Assembly: GCA_020796225.1 (NCBI GenBank)
Contig: CM036759.1
Span: 68,142,590 to 68,206,589 of the forward strand
Origin: Arion vulgaris
Taxonomy: Eukaryota > Mollusca > Gastropoda > Stylommatophora > Arionidae
Length of the DNA: 64,000 bases
Direction: 5' to 3'
Shown here piece by piece: positions 22,991 to 33,812 of the stretch. Both the position numbers and the translations under genes were made by a program. How positions within the stretch are numbered: the first letter of the stretch is position 1; each line of letters opens with the position of its first letter. The notes below the pieces were generated by a model. That model worked only from the letters and a program-made list of their open reading frames with translations. It did not search any database and was not told where the DNA came from.

Positions 22991-23984
22991 TGTCATGAAT
23001 ACAAACCTCACAAACCTCTAATTAATTTTCTTTATCTAGACCTATTATAAGATTTCTAGCAGTTTAACATAAGAGACACTACCACAAAACGTGAAAGATG
23101 TTGAAACCGCACATCAAATCAATATCTACCACCAACCTGCTGTACCAATTAAAAGCTTGCAATGTTTTTCATAAGCTTAGAGCCAAGTCTATCGTCGATG
23201 CTGCTCGATTTAATACGCATCTCCTTAGATCCGCTTAAACGCGTCAATTAGACGCATACACAATCCCATGATTCAACGAAAGGGTAAATGAAATGACCCG
23301 GAAGGATATTACTTAATCAATTCGCAGTACGGGACACCGTTATAATGACCGTTTCAATTTGTTTGAATTTCAAAGCTGAATCAATTGTGAACATCGTTCG
23401 ATCAAATTACATTAGCTAATGAACAAATAGACGACACCAGCAAGGGATGGCTGATATTTGCTGTCAAGTTGTCACAATGTCTTGGAAGAAAAAGCGAATC
23501 CGTCCCCTAACTGAACAGAAATTTGAGATTACGAAGCAGAAGATAATTCTCCGATACTGTTTTCTCATCTACCTTAGAATGTGAGGCATACACGATAATA
23601 AGACTAATTAGTCCTTGCTACATGTGGGTAACGGCTATGAACAAATAGACAAAATCAAAAGATAGAGAACTATTACGCCGTTGTCAGCGGCGTTTCCACG
23701 CGTTAAGAGAAGAAACGGTGGTGAACGACACGACTCCAAATTCAAATCACCCCCCACAGTCAAAGTGTGGTCGTAAGCTTGTCTTGAATCTGTTGACAAA
23801 TAAAGATTTAATATCGGCAAAGATAGTTCATTTGATCGATACAACATCGTGTGCCGTGCAAGTGTGTGCCTATGGGAAGCTTCATACATTTCTAACGAGA
23901 AGGACATGTCGCGTGTTCTCTAAATGTGTGTTTTTTCATTTCATAAATAGTGTCTTGTTTTTTCTCTTTCATTAACAGTGTCTT
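22991..23984. other. intron sequence, nothing recognised
   Basis: About 1 kb without tandem repeats or recognisable elements. Several short open stretches lack homology and splice context. Confidence 0.45.
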
Positions 23985-24420
23985 GTCCTGTCTGTTATAT
24001 ATTTAAGTGTGCCGTATCTTCTATCTATTGTCTTTCCCCAGGTAGGTGATAGAATTGGTTGTCCATTCTTGAAGTTAAGCGTAGGGTAAGAGTGGAGCTT
24101 TAATTTGCTTTCCAGGGCCAGATGAGTCGTCCTTGTTATGTTATATCCGTGTTTATTTAGTGTAGTCTTCATATTGTCTATCCATCTTTTTATTGATCTT
24201 CCCTTAGCTCTAGTACCTGATCTCTTTTTATTGTATGCTGTTATTGGTGGTTGGTTGTATTTCATTCTCATTAAATGTCCAAACCACTGCATTTGTTGTC
24301 TGTCAATGTATTCGGTACATGATGCTATGTCCACCCTGCTTTTGATGTTCTCGTTTCGTAGTATATCTTTCCTGGTGACCACTACTGCCTTCCTCAAGAC
24401 TTTAATTTCAAACATGGTGA
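23985..24420 (-). mobile_element. LINE RT C-terminal fragment, longest open copy of its family
   Basis: An open frame of 147 codons (23972-24415) contains RKDILRNENIKSRVD, QQMQWFGHLMRM, GRSIKRWIDNMKTTLNKHGY and the extreme tail. 5' truncated. Related copies are at 22605-22990 and 43571-43945 (plus). Confidence 0.85.
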
Positions 24421-25060
24421 GATTTCTGTGTTGTGTGTGTTGCTGTCAGATTGTTTATATCCCTGTTGTTGTTTCTGCTATATCATTAATATATCAGTTT
24501 CCTTTTTCATTCCTGGCACTGCTTCTGTTTCTCTTCATATTTCCCTTCACGTCACTATTTCCGTTCCTGTCCCTATTTCCCTTCACATCCCTGTTTTCCC
24601 TTCATATCCCTATTTCTGTTCTAAGTTGGGAAACTGTTATTAAAACATCACACAATTCCTTGCTTAACCAAGTAATCATTTTCATGTTCATTGTACCACG
24701 ATCACCGCGTTTTCTGAGTGCCCCTTTAGTCAACACAGGATTTGGCCACAGGCAGAGAGATCAGTCATGGACAGAGAGCAGACCAACAATTGCGGCCAGT
24801 TCACCAGTACCAGATTGTTTGTTAATTATTTAAGACCACAAAAGACATGGTTTTCCTAGCAAAGAGCTAATCAGGACAGAAATAACAGTTTTCTTTCACG
24901 TCTGCTCTAGTCCGGGCAGGCAGATGAGATAATGGTATGAGGGACGGAAACGAGGATAGCTATCAAGATGGCCTTTCATAAACATGACGATTTGGGAACA
25001 CATAAACAGAGGGCTGGGAGAAACGCGGACTGGTTGGCAAGGAAAGCTACAGCGGGGTAG
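24421..25060. other. intron sequence with a pyrimidine-rich run
   Basis: 24530-24620 is an irregular run of ttcccttcac and tccctgttt. The rest shows nothing recognisable. Confidence 0.5.
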
Positions 25061-25064
25061 AATA

Positions 25065-25500
25065 TTTTCAATCAATCGCCATGCCTGCCGGTGTAGGCGA
25101 TCATGTCTCTCCACAACTCTCTCTCCTCCGTGCAGGTAACCAGTTCTGACGTCGATCTTTTGTCGAATCAAGATGTTACAGCATCCAACATCTTCTCTTA
25201 TGTCTTCCATGATATCTCCTTCCTGAATTTTACCTGTTGTCATCAAATGTTCTAAACCTTCTCTTCACATTATATGCCAGAAGAACCTTGATTGTCTGAT
25301 TCTGATTTTTTAAATAAGGTTTTTTTGTGTGTGCAGGACTTTTAAAATCTCATCATTTGTTTTCTTCGCTGTCCATGGAATCTTCAGTATCCTTCTGTAA
25401 AACCACATCTCTGTGGCTACCAGTGATCGTATTGATTGATTGTTCATTGTCCATGATTCGCTGCCATACATAAGTATTGGTTCAATATAGCACTGGAGTA
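25065..25500 (-). mobile_element. LINE RT C-terminal fragment
   Basis: On the minus strand it encodes ATEMWFYRRILKIPWTAKKT, then frames with TTGKIQEGDI and RHDRLHRQAW. Same family as 5755-6178. Frameshifted. Confidence 0.82.
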
Positions 25501-25564
25501 CTCGTTTTCACAGTGTCATTGGTAGTGTACTCACGCATAGTGAGATATAGGGAGATAAGTTTAC

Positions 25565-25705
25565 TCTCTCAGAGTTAGTGGTCCTATGCTGGCTGGTGAG
25601 CACTGGTGAGCACTGGCCAGCATAGGACCACTAACTCTGAGAAGTAGAACTTATCTTGGTCCTTACCAGCCAGCATAGGACCACTAACTCTGACAGAGTC
25701 AAACT
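25565..25705. repeat. hairpin and direct copies of a 25-bp sequence upstream of the Penelope fragment
   Basis: ctcagagttagtggtcctat plus gctgg (about 25578-25602) is followed after a short loop of cactggtgag copies by its perfect reverse complement (about 25618-25642). A further direct copy lies near 25668-25692. Confidence 0.85.
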
Positions 25706-25734
25706 TATCTTAATTTTTCACCCCATAGTTCACT

Positions 25735-26650
25735 GGTGAAAATGTTTTATTCCGTCATCTGTCTATCCTTAAGTCAGATCCTGAGACCCGTTCTGTCTTC
25801 CCCAACTATCCTTTGGTGGCTTACAGACGGGACAGAAGTCTTAAGGATATGTTGGTACACAGTCGCCTTAATTCCAATATCCAGACTCATTTTGGCACTG
25901 TTCAGTGTGGCCGTCGGCGTTGCAACACGTGTGCTTATGTGATACAGACGCGTACTGTATTTTCCTTTAGCCACGTTTCCTTTTGACGATGGTTTCACAT
26001 GCGAGTCCCGTAATCTTATCTATGCCATTATCTGTAACCGGTGTAACAAGGCTTATATCGGCGAGACAAGCAAGAGGCTCAGTGACCGATTCACCCAACA
26101 CTTGCGCGACATACGCCAATGCTCTGTGACCCTGTAGCCACCCATTTCAATGATACTGGCAATTTAGGAGCTCACGATGTCCAGGTCACAGCCATCCGAT
26201 CGTGTTCCTCGGATGATCGCAGTCGATTTGCTCTGGAGAATCGGTTGATTTCTTTGTATGGTACCTTGCGACCACGTGGACTCAACGTATTACATTTCTA
26301 TGCTTCTTAGTACTTTCTCTTCCCATGCCTTGTAATCTATATGGGTATATGTTGCATGTATTCAAGTTATATATTTACTAGATTTTTCATTGTTTCTCTT
26401 CCGTTCTATTTCTAGTTTTTATGTGTGTTTTTGTGTTACATGTATTTCGTTATTCGTTTTATTCCCAGATTTTCGTTTTTATTTCCAGATTTTCATTGGA
26501 AACGTTTGTTTTTGGTCGTCCATTTATTTTTTTAATTTGTCACTCCTGTTGTTCGTTTGCTTGATAAAGGCCTTGTAGGTCAAAACGTTGATGTATTTTG
26601 TCATTGTTTTTGTAATTTGTAAAACTACAGTACTTTGTGATTATGTGTTT
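25735..26650 (+). mobile_element. Penelope-like element, 3' part with GIY-YIG endonuclease
   Basis: Three-frame reading gives QTHFGTVQCGRRRCNTC (Cys-rich knuckle), then after a frameshift LIYAIICNRCNKAYIGE, the GIY-YIG nuclease core with the CxxC of Penelope endonucleases. Downstream are RFTQHLRDI, PVATHFN and ALENRLISLYGTL. Stops and a shift near 25985 and 26135 make it a pseudogene. The reverse transcriptase is not present here. The 3' untranslated part (ttgataaaggccttgtaggt, caaaacgttgatg, ending around 26646) is shared with 63235-63330. GIY-YIG domains of this kind are known from Penelope-like elements of many animals. Confidence 0.85.
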
Positions 26651-26949
26651 TGCTATTGAGATTCATTCTTCATAATGACCAGGACCAATTTGCAAGAGTA
26701 AACCATCGCTTTAAAAAACAGAAAGTTCAGTTCCTTCGTTTGGCATCCAGCGTGAGTTCGTCGCAAGAGAGGATTAGCACTAAACCAAAATTAAGAAGGA
26801 TTTGTAAAGCTCTTGATCAGAAATGGGGAAAATGGAGATTCAATTGAAGCCTGAACGATGTTATAGTGAGCATCTCTGTTCTCCACCCTCCTCTCCCTAA
26901 GTCATAATGAAGTAATCTGTTAGAGCACGTCTGGTTATTCGTCTGCTGC

Positions 26950-27270
26950 CGAGTCAAGCGCGTGGAGTGGAGTGTTCAAATAGTGTTACTGGTAACAAAG
27001 AAGAAGAAGGGCGAAGAATTCTACACAAGCAAGGCCGCGCCGTGCTAGATATAGACGGCCGCATCAGGCGGTATCGTAAGGGAAGCGGCAGCATCATCAA
27101 ATAGCTTGTCCTGAGCAGAACTTTGCAACCCCAACAGTCCTTCAGAATTTCTCTCTCATAGACCAGATGTTCCACCTTTGCAGCCGTCATGTTCAAACCA
27201 TCAGTTACATCCTGAATCCATCTTCTCCGTGGTCTACCTCTTCTCCTCTTTGCTGGTATGCCTCCTTCCA
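26950..27270 (-). mobile_element. LINE RT C-terminal fragment
   Basis: Contains MEGGIPAKRRRGRPRRRWIQ and VEHLVYEREI (26954-27271). Same family as 11775-12150. Confidence 0.82.
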
Positions 27271-27375
27271 TGACGTCTTCTCAGCCGGAGACGGTCTTCT
27301 CAGCCGGGACGGTCTTCTCCAGCCGGGGACGGTCTTCTCCAGCCGGGGACGGTCTTCTCCAGCCGGGGACGGCAT
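27271..27375. repeat. 20-21 bp minisatellite, 5 units
   Basis: ggtcttctccagccggggac and shorter forms, adjoining the LINE fragment. Likely slipped copies of its arginine-rich coding sequence. Confidence 0.85.
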
Positions 27376-27739
27376 AAGCAGCGACATCCAAATACAATTT
27401 GAACGATTCAATAATTAAAAATGTGTACGCAACGCTTATCTATATTGCTTTATGTGATTCCGATATTGATGTTTACAATTTAGTATTCCTACATTTTGTG
27501 CAGGTTAAAAAAACGATTCACAATCGAAGGTTATTTCACAGACAAAAAAACATTTACGGGGCGGCATTGCATCATACTGAGAAAATATATCGCACAGCCC
27601 TGTACAAAAGTAAATATATAAAATTAAAACATGGATGGGACTGAGACAATGCGTTGAGCCACAGCCAACTCTAGATAACTAGGCCAGACAACAGACCGTG
27701 GATTCCTGACCTAGATCAGAAAAGGGGGCTGGAAATTAC

Positions 27740-27970
27740 AGATGTTTGATAGAACACCGCATGCTTTTTTGCAATTTTACTCAATTCTGTGCGTCTACGA
27801 TTATTTATTGGTGAAAAATATGTCTAATATTGATACTCGTTGTTAAACTTAACTTGTTGTATAATATAACTTCGATTTAACATTTTGTGTTGAGTTTAAA
27901 ATGAATTCGTCTATATACAACAATACTGGAATGCGAGGTCACGTGGTGTAGTTGTGGTCTGATTTCCCAT
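27740..27970. repeat. dispersed segment, copy B (unexpanded, uninterrupted)
   Basis: Homologous to 225-348 plus 923-1000 plus 2088-2130. It has an intact target (aaacttaacttg, 27844-27855) where copy A has the LINE, and one 28-bp-like unit where copy A has forty. Confidence 0.75.
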
Positions 27971-28094
27971 AATTCGTACCTGAGTCTGAAGGTCCATAAG
28001 TTTATAGTTGGCTCTGATTGAGCACAAAGCAGCTTAACCAATCTCCTCAAAGACCAAAACAGATTTAGCACCATATTACGTATAATTCCGTAGA

Positions 28095-28525
28095 TGTGGG
28101 GTGGGGGTCCTCTGTGGCGTAGAGGTTGGGTGCTCGCCTCTTGTTATAAAGGTATTTGGTTCGCTTCCTCGTGGAGCCATCGGGATATTTTTCCAGTGAT
28201 ACCTGATCCGATTGTATGTGAAATCGAGTTCCTAGTCCTATCAAAGACGGGTGATAAAACGTAGGCCCTGCGTTCTACTTGAGCACATAAAAGAACCCTT
28301 GGCAGTTCAAAAACTATATAGCCGCAGCCTGGGCAGAATTCACTCATAATTGTTTCAAAAATAAAATTCTACACAAATTGTTAACCATCTTCTAAATTAC
28401 ATTGTTGACCCACGCCAGTACTACAGAGTTCGTGCTCTGCTGTCGTGATCTTCCAGTGTAAGAAAGAGATCAGAGCACACCTGTTACTCACTGAAGTGCA
28501 ATGATGACGGTGCTATCAATCACTG
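28095..28525 (+). mobile_element. SINE-1 copy
   Basis: Head tctgtggcgtagaggttggg and tgctcgcctc with box B ggttcgcttcc (28158-28168); body and 3' end as in other copies, ending gtgcaatgatgacggtgcta and tcaatcac. Confidence 0.85.
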
Positions 28526-28589
28526 GATGTGGTGCTAAAAAAGTGTGGTTTCTATTTGTAAAATCTTAAGAGTAACCAATCTGTACGAT

Positions 28590-29985
28590 TATGTATCAGT
28601 GCCCAAGGTAGTCATAGGTAAATACTGACCATAGAATGTATCAGTGCCCAAGGTAAGCATAGATAAATACTGACCATAGAATGTATCAGTGCCCAAGGTA
28701 AGCATAGGTAAATACTGACCATAGAATGTATCAGTGCCCAAGGTAAGCATAGGTAAATACTGACCATAGAATGTATCAGTGTCCAAGGTAAGCATAGGTA
28801 AATACTGACCATAGAATGTATCAGTGCCCAAGGTAAGCATAGGTAAATACTGACCATAGAATGTATCAGTGCCCAAGGTAAGCATAGGTAAATACTGACC
28901 ATAGAATGTATCAGTGCCCAAGGTAGTCATAGGTAAATACTGACCATAGAATGTATCAGTGTCCAAGGTAAGCATAGGTAAATACTGACCATAGAATGTA
29001 TCAGTGCCCAAGGTAAGCATAGGTAAATACTGACCATAGAATGTATCAGTGTCCAAGGTAAGCATAGGTAAATACTGACCATAGAATGTATCAGTGTCCA
29101 AGGTAAGCAAGGTAAATCTACATAGAATGTACAGTGTCCAAGCGCATAGAATACTGACACAGAATGTTCAGTGTCCAGGTATCTTAGGTAAATACGGACT
29201 CACAGAATGTACTCGAAGTGCCAAGTAGGTCATAAAACTACTGACCATAGAATGTTCTAGTGCCCAAGGCTAAAGAGGTAAAATACTGACCATATAATGT
29301 ATCAGTGCCCAAGGTAAGCATAGGTAAATACTGACCATAGAATGTATCAGTGTCCAAGGTAAGCATAGGTAAATACTGACCATAGAATGTATCAATGCCC
29401 AAGGTAAGCATAGGTAAATACTGACCATAGAATGTATCAGTGTCCAAGGTAAGCATAGGTAAATACTGACCATAGAATGTATCAGTGTCCAAGGTAAGCA
29501 TAGGTAAATACTGACCATAGAATGTATCAGTGTCCAAGGTAAGCATAGGTAAATACTGACCATAGAATGTATCAGTGCCCAAGGTAAGCATAGGTAAATA
29601 CTGACCATAGAATGTATCAGTGCCCAAGGTAAGCATAGGTAAATACTGACCATAGAATGTATCAGTGTCCAAGGTAAGCATAGGTAAATACTGACCATAG
29701 AATGTATCAATGCCCAAGGTAAGCATAGGTAAATACTGACCACAGAATGTATCAGTGTCCAAGGTAAGCATAGGTAAATACTGACCATAGAATGTATCAG
29801 TGTCCAAGGTAAGCATAGGTAAATACTGACCATAGAATGTATCAGTGTCCAAGTGTAAATGAAAATATGACCATGATGATCAGTGCCCAGTAAGCAAGGG
29901 AAAATGACTGACCATAGAATGTTCAGTGCCCAAGGTAAGCATAGGTAAATACTGACCAAGAATGTATCAGTGCCTCAAGGTGAAC
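28590..29985. repeat. 45-bp minisatellite, about 30 units
   Basis: Units contain catagaatgtatcagtg(c/t)cc, aaggtaagca and taggtaaatactgac. Two stretches (29104-29290 and 29855-29985) are full of single-base losses while the rest is nearly perfect. 45 bp being a multiple of three keeps frames open on the minus strand. Confidence 0.96.
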
Positions 29986-29989
29986 ATAG

Positions 29990-30270
29990 GTAAATTTGAT
30001 ATAGCAACGATTTATTCCTGTCAGTGAAATGAAATTATGGTATCTCTGTTACATGACTCTAACCATCAAGACAGTAGAACGAGTGTGATTTTCTAGCAAA
30101 CTAAGGTATACTCAAGTATTGCCATGCTTCTGTACGGAAGATCTATTTTTACATTTAGTAAAATCGCAAACAAATGTTCAAAACTTGACCACGCAAAAGT
30201 TTGAATCCAGGTAGCTTGTTTGTGATGGGACTATACAAGCTCCAGCCTCAAGACGCCACAGATAAAGAGT
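29990..30270. other. unique intron sequence beside exon 30279-30378
   Basis: No repeat or exon recognised. Confidence 0.5.
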
Positions 30271-30278
30271 ATACTCAC

Positions 30279-30378
30279 AGAATATTTAGCTGCATCTGTC
30301 TCCGGATGAGCGCATTTTTCTTATTGACAAGCTGAAACCACTGCTGTAAAAGTCGTTCTTCTAGAGCCTTGTTCTTGC
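30279..30378 (-). CDS. EHBP1: EHBP1-like exon: bMERB domain, central segment
   Basis: A 100-bp exon, phase 1 to phase 2, acceptor ttattcacag and donor gtgagt. It encodes KALEERLLQQWFQLVNKKN then ALIRRQMQLNIL. The W(F)xLVNKKNALIRR motif is the most conserved block of bMERB domains. The next exon of this gene is 24.0 kb away at 6191-6264. The sequence around 29990-30270 holds no further exon that I can see. Confidence 0.95.
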
Positions 30379-30589
30379 CTGTGAATAACAATGAAGAAGT
30401 AAAGATAATTGTTTATGAAGAATAGAGGGGCGTATGGTTGAATGGATAAGGAGGTTGGTTTTTATTCGGGAGACCTGGATTTGATCTCTGGTAAGGACAA
30501 GTTTTTTTCTGACGGGGGCATATAGAAAAAATCATAACCTGCACATTCTCGCAATGACTGGACTAGCCATGCGGCCATTAATTTCCTCA

Positions 30590-30840
30590 GTTATCAGTTA
30601 TATGAGGACTATCATCATAGCACATTCAGCAGGCCCAGCACGCTAGTTCGATGTTGATTACTCAATGTCTTTGTATATCCTCAGGCTCAGTTATATGAGG
30701 ACTATCATCATAGCACTCCGGACATGTCTAAATGTGCTCCGATCTCCGCCTCAGTAAATTCAGTACATTCAGCAGGCCCAGCACGCTAGTTCGATGTTGA
30801 TTACTCAATCTATTTGCATATCCTCAGGCTCATGTCCCCT
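30590..30840 (-). mobile_element. SINE-10 copies (partly duplicated)
   Basis: ttatatgaggactatcatca, cggacatgtct..atgtgctc and cgatctcc are followed by aggcccagcacgctagttcg; the second half occurs twice (30630-30690 and 30768-30832). In reverse it carries the core ggagatcggagcac...gatgatagtcct shared with SINE-1. A related piece is at 56893-56990. Confidence 0.65.
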
Positions 30841-30854
30841 CTGTTCTACACCAC

Positions 30855-31235
30855 CATAAAAACGGTAACACAGACAGAAAACGTAAACAGACAGAAAACG
30901 GTAACACAGACAGAAAACGGTAACACAGACAGAAAACGGTAAACATGACAGAAAACGGTAACACAGACAGAAAACGGTAACACAGACAGAAAACGGTAAC
31001 ATCAGACAGAAAACGGTAAACATAGACAGAAAACGGTAACACAGACAGAAAACGGTAACACAGACAGAAAACGGTAACACAGACAGAAAACGGTAACACA
31101 GACAGAAAACGGTAACACAGACAGAAAACGGTAACACAGACAGAAAACGGTAACACAGACAGAAAACGGTAACACAGACAGAAAACGGTAACACAGACAG
31201 AAAACAGTAACACAGACATAAAACGGTAACACATG
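30855..31235. repeat. 19-bp minisatellite, about 20 units
   Basis: The unit is cacagacagaaaacggtaa, with a few indels between 30880 and 31030. Confidence 0.96.
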
Positions 31236-31329
31236 GAGTGAAGACAGACAGAATAGAGAGACTGGGTGGTATGATAAGATTACGAATGAAAAACTCAGAG
31301 AAAGAACTAAGCTGATCATTATCAGCAAG

Positions 31330-31596
31330 TACAGGGTGTTCAAGATAAAAGCAGCCTGTGATTGGAGCCAATCTGGCATATATTTATGAAAATGAGAATG
31401 TTCAATTATGACGTAGTAAAGGTCAAGGTTGTGTGACGTGACGGTATGTAATTGTAGTGCGGGAAGGGGCGATGAACAAATGTGACATAGGACGAGCTAG
31501 TCAGAACCAGTTTAAATAGTAAATAGACACCACGCAATATGTAACTGGCAACTTTCGATTTATCAATGGGGATGCTTCAATCTTGAACACCCTGTA
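31330..31596 (+). mobile_element. TA-flanked MITE, complete
   Basis: Starts tacagggtgttcaagataaa and ends tcttgaacaccctgta; the outer 13 bases are inverted repeats and TA is the likely target duplication (Tc1/mariner-type). Internal sequence (gacgtagtaaaggtcaaggt, gggcgatgaacaaatgtgac) is shared with three other copies. Confidence 0.9.
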
Positions 31597-31825
31597 TAGC
31601 TTGTCCCTTCCAGAACTTGGCTCCCATGACAGCAGTCCTGAAAAACGCTGTACTGTGCAAGTTGACTGGAGTCACTCTCAGATCGTCAATGACAGCCATC
31701 GTCTTCTAGATCTTCCTCTCAGTTTTCTTCCAGGCACCATTCACTACAAAATTATCTTCTCTAGGCATTCATGTCGTTTGATGTGTCTGAAATATTTTTT
31801 TTTTTTACCTAGCAGATACCAGTGG
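31597..31825 (-). mobile_element. LINE RT C-terminal fragment
   Basis: Matches 40380-40770 and 51100-51165 (cagaacttggctcccatgac, ccttccag). Ends in a T-run at 31793-31806. Confidence 0.65.
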
Positions 31826-31975
31826 TGAAAGAGGTAAGGAAGAGACGCTGGTGATGGACATGACACACATTGAGAAGGCTGAATGGAAGCATTGCAAGAC
31901 AGGCACAGTTTGGAACCAGCATGGAATGAGGAGGAGTGGATGGTCTAGAAATACCTGGAGAAGAGAGTTGAAGAT
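31826..31975 (+). mobile_element. LINE RT C-terminal fragment (different family)
   Basis: The plus strand encodes RRRWWWTHTLR-like sequence and the NTWRRELK motif (aatacctggagaagagagtt at 31950-31969), with frameshifts. Confidence 0.65.
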
Positions 31976-31977
31976 TC

Positions 31978-32990
31978 TTTCTCTCTCTCTCGCGATCCCC
32001 GCTTTTGCTGATGTACCAGACTTTCTCATGAATTCTGCTGTTGTTTTTAGGGACTCCGTCCCTCCATACAGCTTCTCATTAAGCTCTTTATTTTCAGGCC
32101 AGGTTTCGTTTCTCAGGCCTGCTAACAACTAGCAGTCTTGCAGTATGTGCTCTGCCGTCATGTCCGCCTTTTCACAGTGGCACAGGCTAGTTGTGCCAAT
32201 TTTAAATTTGCTGTACATGTGGCCCGGAGTCTGTTATGGCCGGTACGGAGGCGGAATATAACAACTTGCTTGCTACGGGATAGACCATAGTACTCATCTC
32301 TGACGAGGCTGTGTTGTGGGTGGTCTTGTGACCATTTTTCTCAATATCGCCATCCAATGGTTGTTTTCGCCTCCTCGTAGCTGATCTCGTGATCGGTCTG
32401 CGGCAGTCGCCTTCCTGCCTTTACTAGCCTGTCTGCCTCTTCATTTCCGTTTATATTGCAGTGTGATGGGATCCACTGTATGACTGCGCGTTTAAGTGAG
32501 TTTGCTAGTACACCGAGGATCGCTTTTAGCACATTAAGCTCTTTTCTGGCTGCGTTTTCAGTGCCGTGATGACCGACAGAGCATCGGTGAATATCACGAC
32601 TTTATTGCGTGAGACGCTGCTTCTTTCTAGGATAATTTCTCCGGCTGTTCTTCGTGCCTCTTTCTCTGCCCGGTAGTTGTTTGAATACTTACCTGTGGCA
32701 ATCGCCTTCGTGATCTTGTTTGAATACTTACCTGTGGCAATCGCCTGTCAGTGATCTTGTTTGAATACTTACCTATGGCAATCGCCTTCGTGAAATTCAC
32801 TTTTTTTGAGAGTTTAAGCACTATTCCTCCTCCACCATTGCTAATCACGTTCTTTGCCGATCCATCGATGTGACCGCGCACTCTCAGGGTACTCTGTCGC
32901 TATGAATTCTTCTGTAACCGCTCTTCTTTCGCAGTTCTCTTGCTGCCAATTTTTTTTTGTATGCCTGGGATTGATTCTCTTAATTCTGAC
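31978..32990 (-). mobile_element. RNase-H-type LINE fragment
   Basis: The minus strand encodes an RNase H domain in pieces. 32627-32881 has HIDGSAKNV, GGGGIVLKL and GKYSN (the D.S......G.G.....SN pattern). 32341-32532 has AVIQWIPSHCNINGNEEADR, the C-terminal HC.I.GNE.AD signature. Between them a stretch of about 40 bp (gaatacttacctgtggcaat) is repeated three times (32680-32790). Downstream 31978-32330 matches 59650-60000. Broken by stops. Confidence 0.83.
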
Positions 32991-32994
32991 ATCC

Positions 32995-33186
32995 AGCCAA
33001 AGGCTGACGGAGAGCGAACCTAGTAAACTCTGGTTGAAATTGGATACATTGTCGAAGGATAAGCACCAGAGCTCCAAATGGTGCTGAAAATGTGACGTAT
33101 CACAACCGTTCTTGGTGTAGGCTGTTTATATATCACAATAAGAATGATCAAAATGGCCAAAAAGAACGTTGACAAGAAGAAGAAGT
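32995..33186 (+). mobile_element. 3' fragment of the 1285-bp element family
   Basis: Aligns with 39690-39868 (gcgaacctagtaaa, gaaggataagca, tttatatatcacaat, (gaa)n). Its tail joins a piece of the 70-bp exon-derived repeat at 33187. Confidence 0.7.
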
Positions 33187-33288
33187 CTAGACTCTAGCTG
33201 TGAGGTTTCACTATCCATCTATCTATTCTCTAATCCTGTTTTGCTTTTCAGCATCAGGTTGAAAAAGGAAAACACCTGGAGCAAGCCT

Positions 33289-33420
33289 TGTCTTTCTTTC
33301 TTTTCTACGGTTCTAATTTGCCTCACAGCGTCAGGGTAAGAAGATATTTCTAGAACAGGCTTTTGTGTGGGCTTTATTAACAGTGTCTTTCGTCGCCTCT
33401 GTTATCTCTGAGGTCCACCT
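33289..33420 (-). mobile_element. LINE 3' end fragment
   Basis: Same 3' end as 349-480: tgcctcacagcgtcagg, tttcgtcgcctctgttatct and ctgaggtccacct. Confidence 0.7.
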
Positions 33421-33429
33421 ATTAGATGG

Positions 33430-33671
33430 GAGGCTTCACTATTAATACAAGGCTAGCTCACCTCTCTCCATAACATTCCTCAGTCTAGACTCTAGCTACT
33501 AGGCTTCACTATCAATATAAGGCTAGCATACCTCTCTCCATAACATTCCTCAGTCTAGACTCTAACTAGGAGGCTTCACTATCAACACAAGGCTAGCTTA
33601 CCTCTCTCCATAACATTCCTCAGTCTAGACTCTAGCTACTAGGCTTCACTATCAACACAAGGCTAGCTTAC
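33430..33671. repeat. 70-bp array derived from the 33672-33792 exon end and its donor
   Basis: Units share cctctctccataac.ttcctc and agtctagactctag and start at 33461, 33531, 33601 and 33671 (the true exon). Each carries on the minus strand GAGAG followed by a GT donor (gtaagc, gtaagc, gtatgc or gtgagc). An older piece is at 33186-33213. Reading past the true donor meets a stop after six codons. Confidence 0.92.
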
Positions 33672-33792
33672 CTCTCTCCATAACGTTCCTCAGTCTAGAC
33701 TCTAGCTGTGAGGCTTCATTATCAATACAAAGCTGCTCTTGTTCCAAAGATTCAAGCTCACTCTTCACATACTGGTTTCTTGTAAGTAAGCT
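33672..33792 (-). CDS. EHBP1: EHBP1-like exon: bMERB domain, first coiled-coil segment
   Basis: A 121-bp exon (40 codons plus one base), phase 0 to phase 1. The acceptor is a pyrimidine tract ending tttggcag; the donor is GAGAG|gtaagc. It contains NQYVKSELESLEQEQ and ESRLRNVMER, which align with the start of the bMERB (DUF3585) helix of EHBP1 and MICAL proteins ('Y...EL..LE.EQ..ID..A..LE.RLR..M'). This helix contributes to Rab8/10 binding. Its 3' end with the splice donor is repeated three more times in the downstream intron (see 33430-33671), and a 35-bp array begins about 20 bp upstream of the acceptor. Confidence 0.93.
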
Positions 33793-33812
33793 CTGCCAAA
33801 TAAAAAGATTTA

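Noticed and set aside
25565..25645. Hammerhead ribozyme at the Penelope hairpin
   Set aside because: The hairpin is perfect, but I could not find the conserved ctgatga and gaaa core pieces around it.
28589..29959. Frames of 170-229 codons with TFYGQYLP or MVSIYLCLPW repeats
   Set aside because: Produced by the 45-bp unit; the frame is lost in the noisy patches and nothing supports translation.
30805..31379. Frames of 125-188 codons rich in FSVCVTVFCLCYR
   Set aside because: They arise from the 19-bp array, which shows the same peptide in shifted frames.
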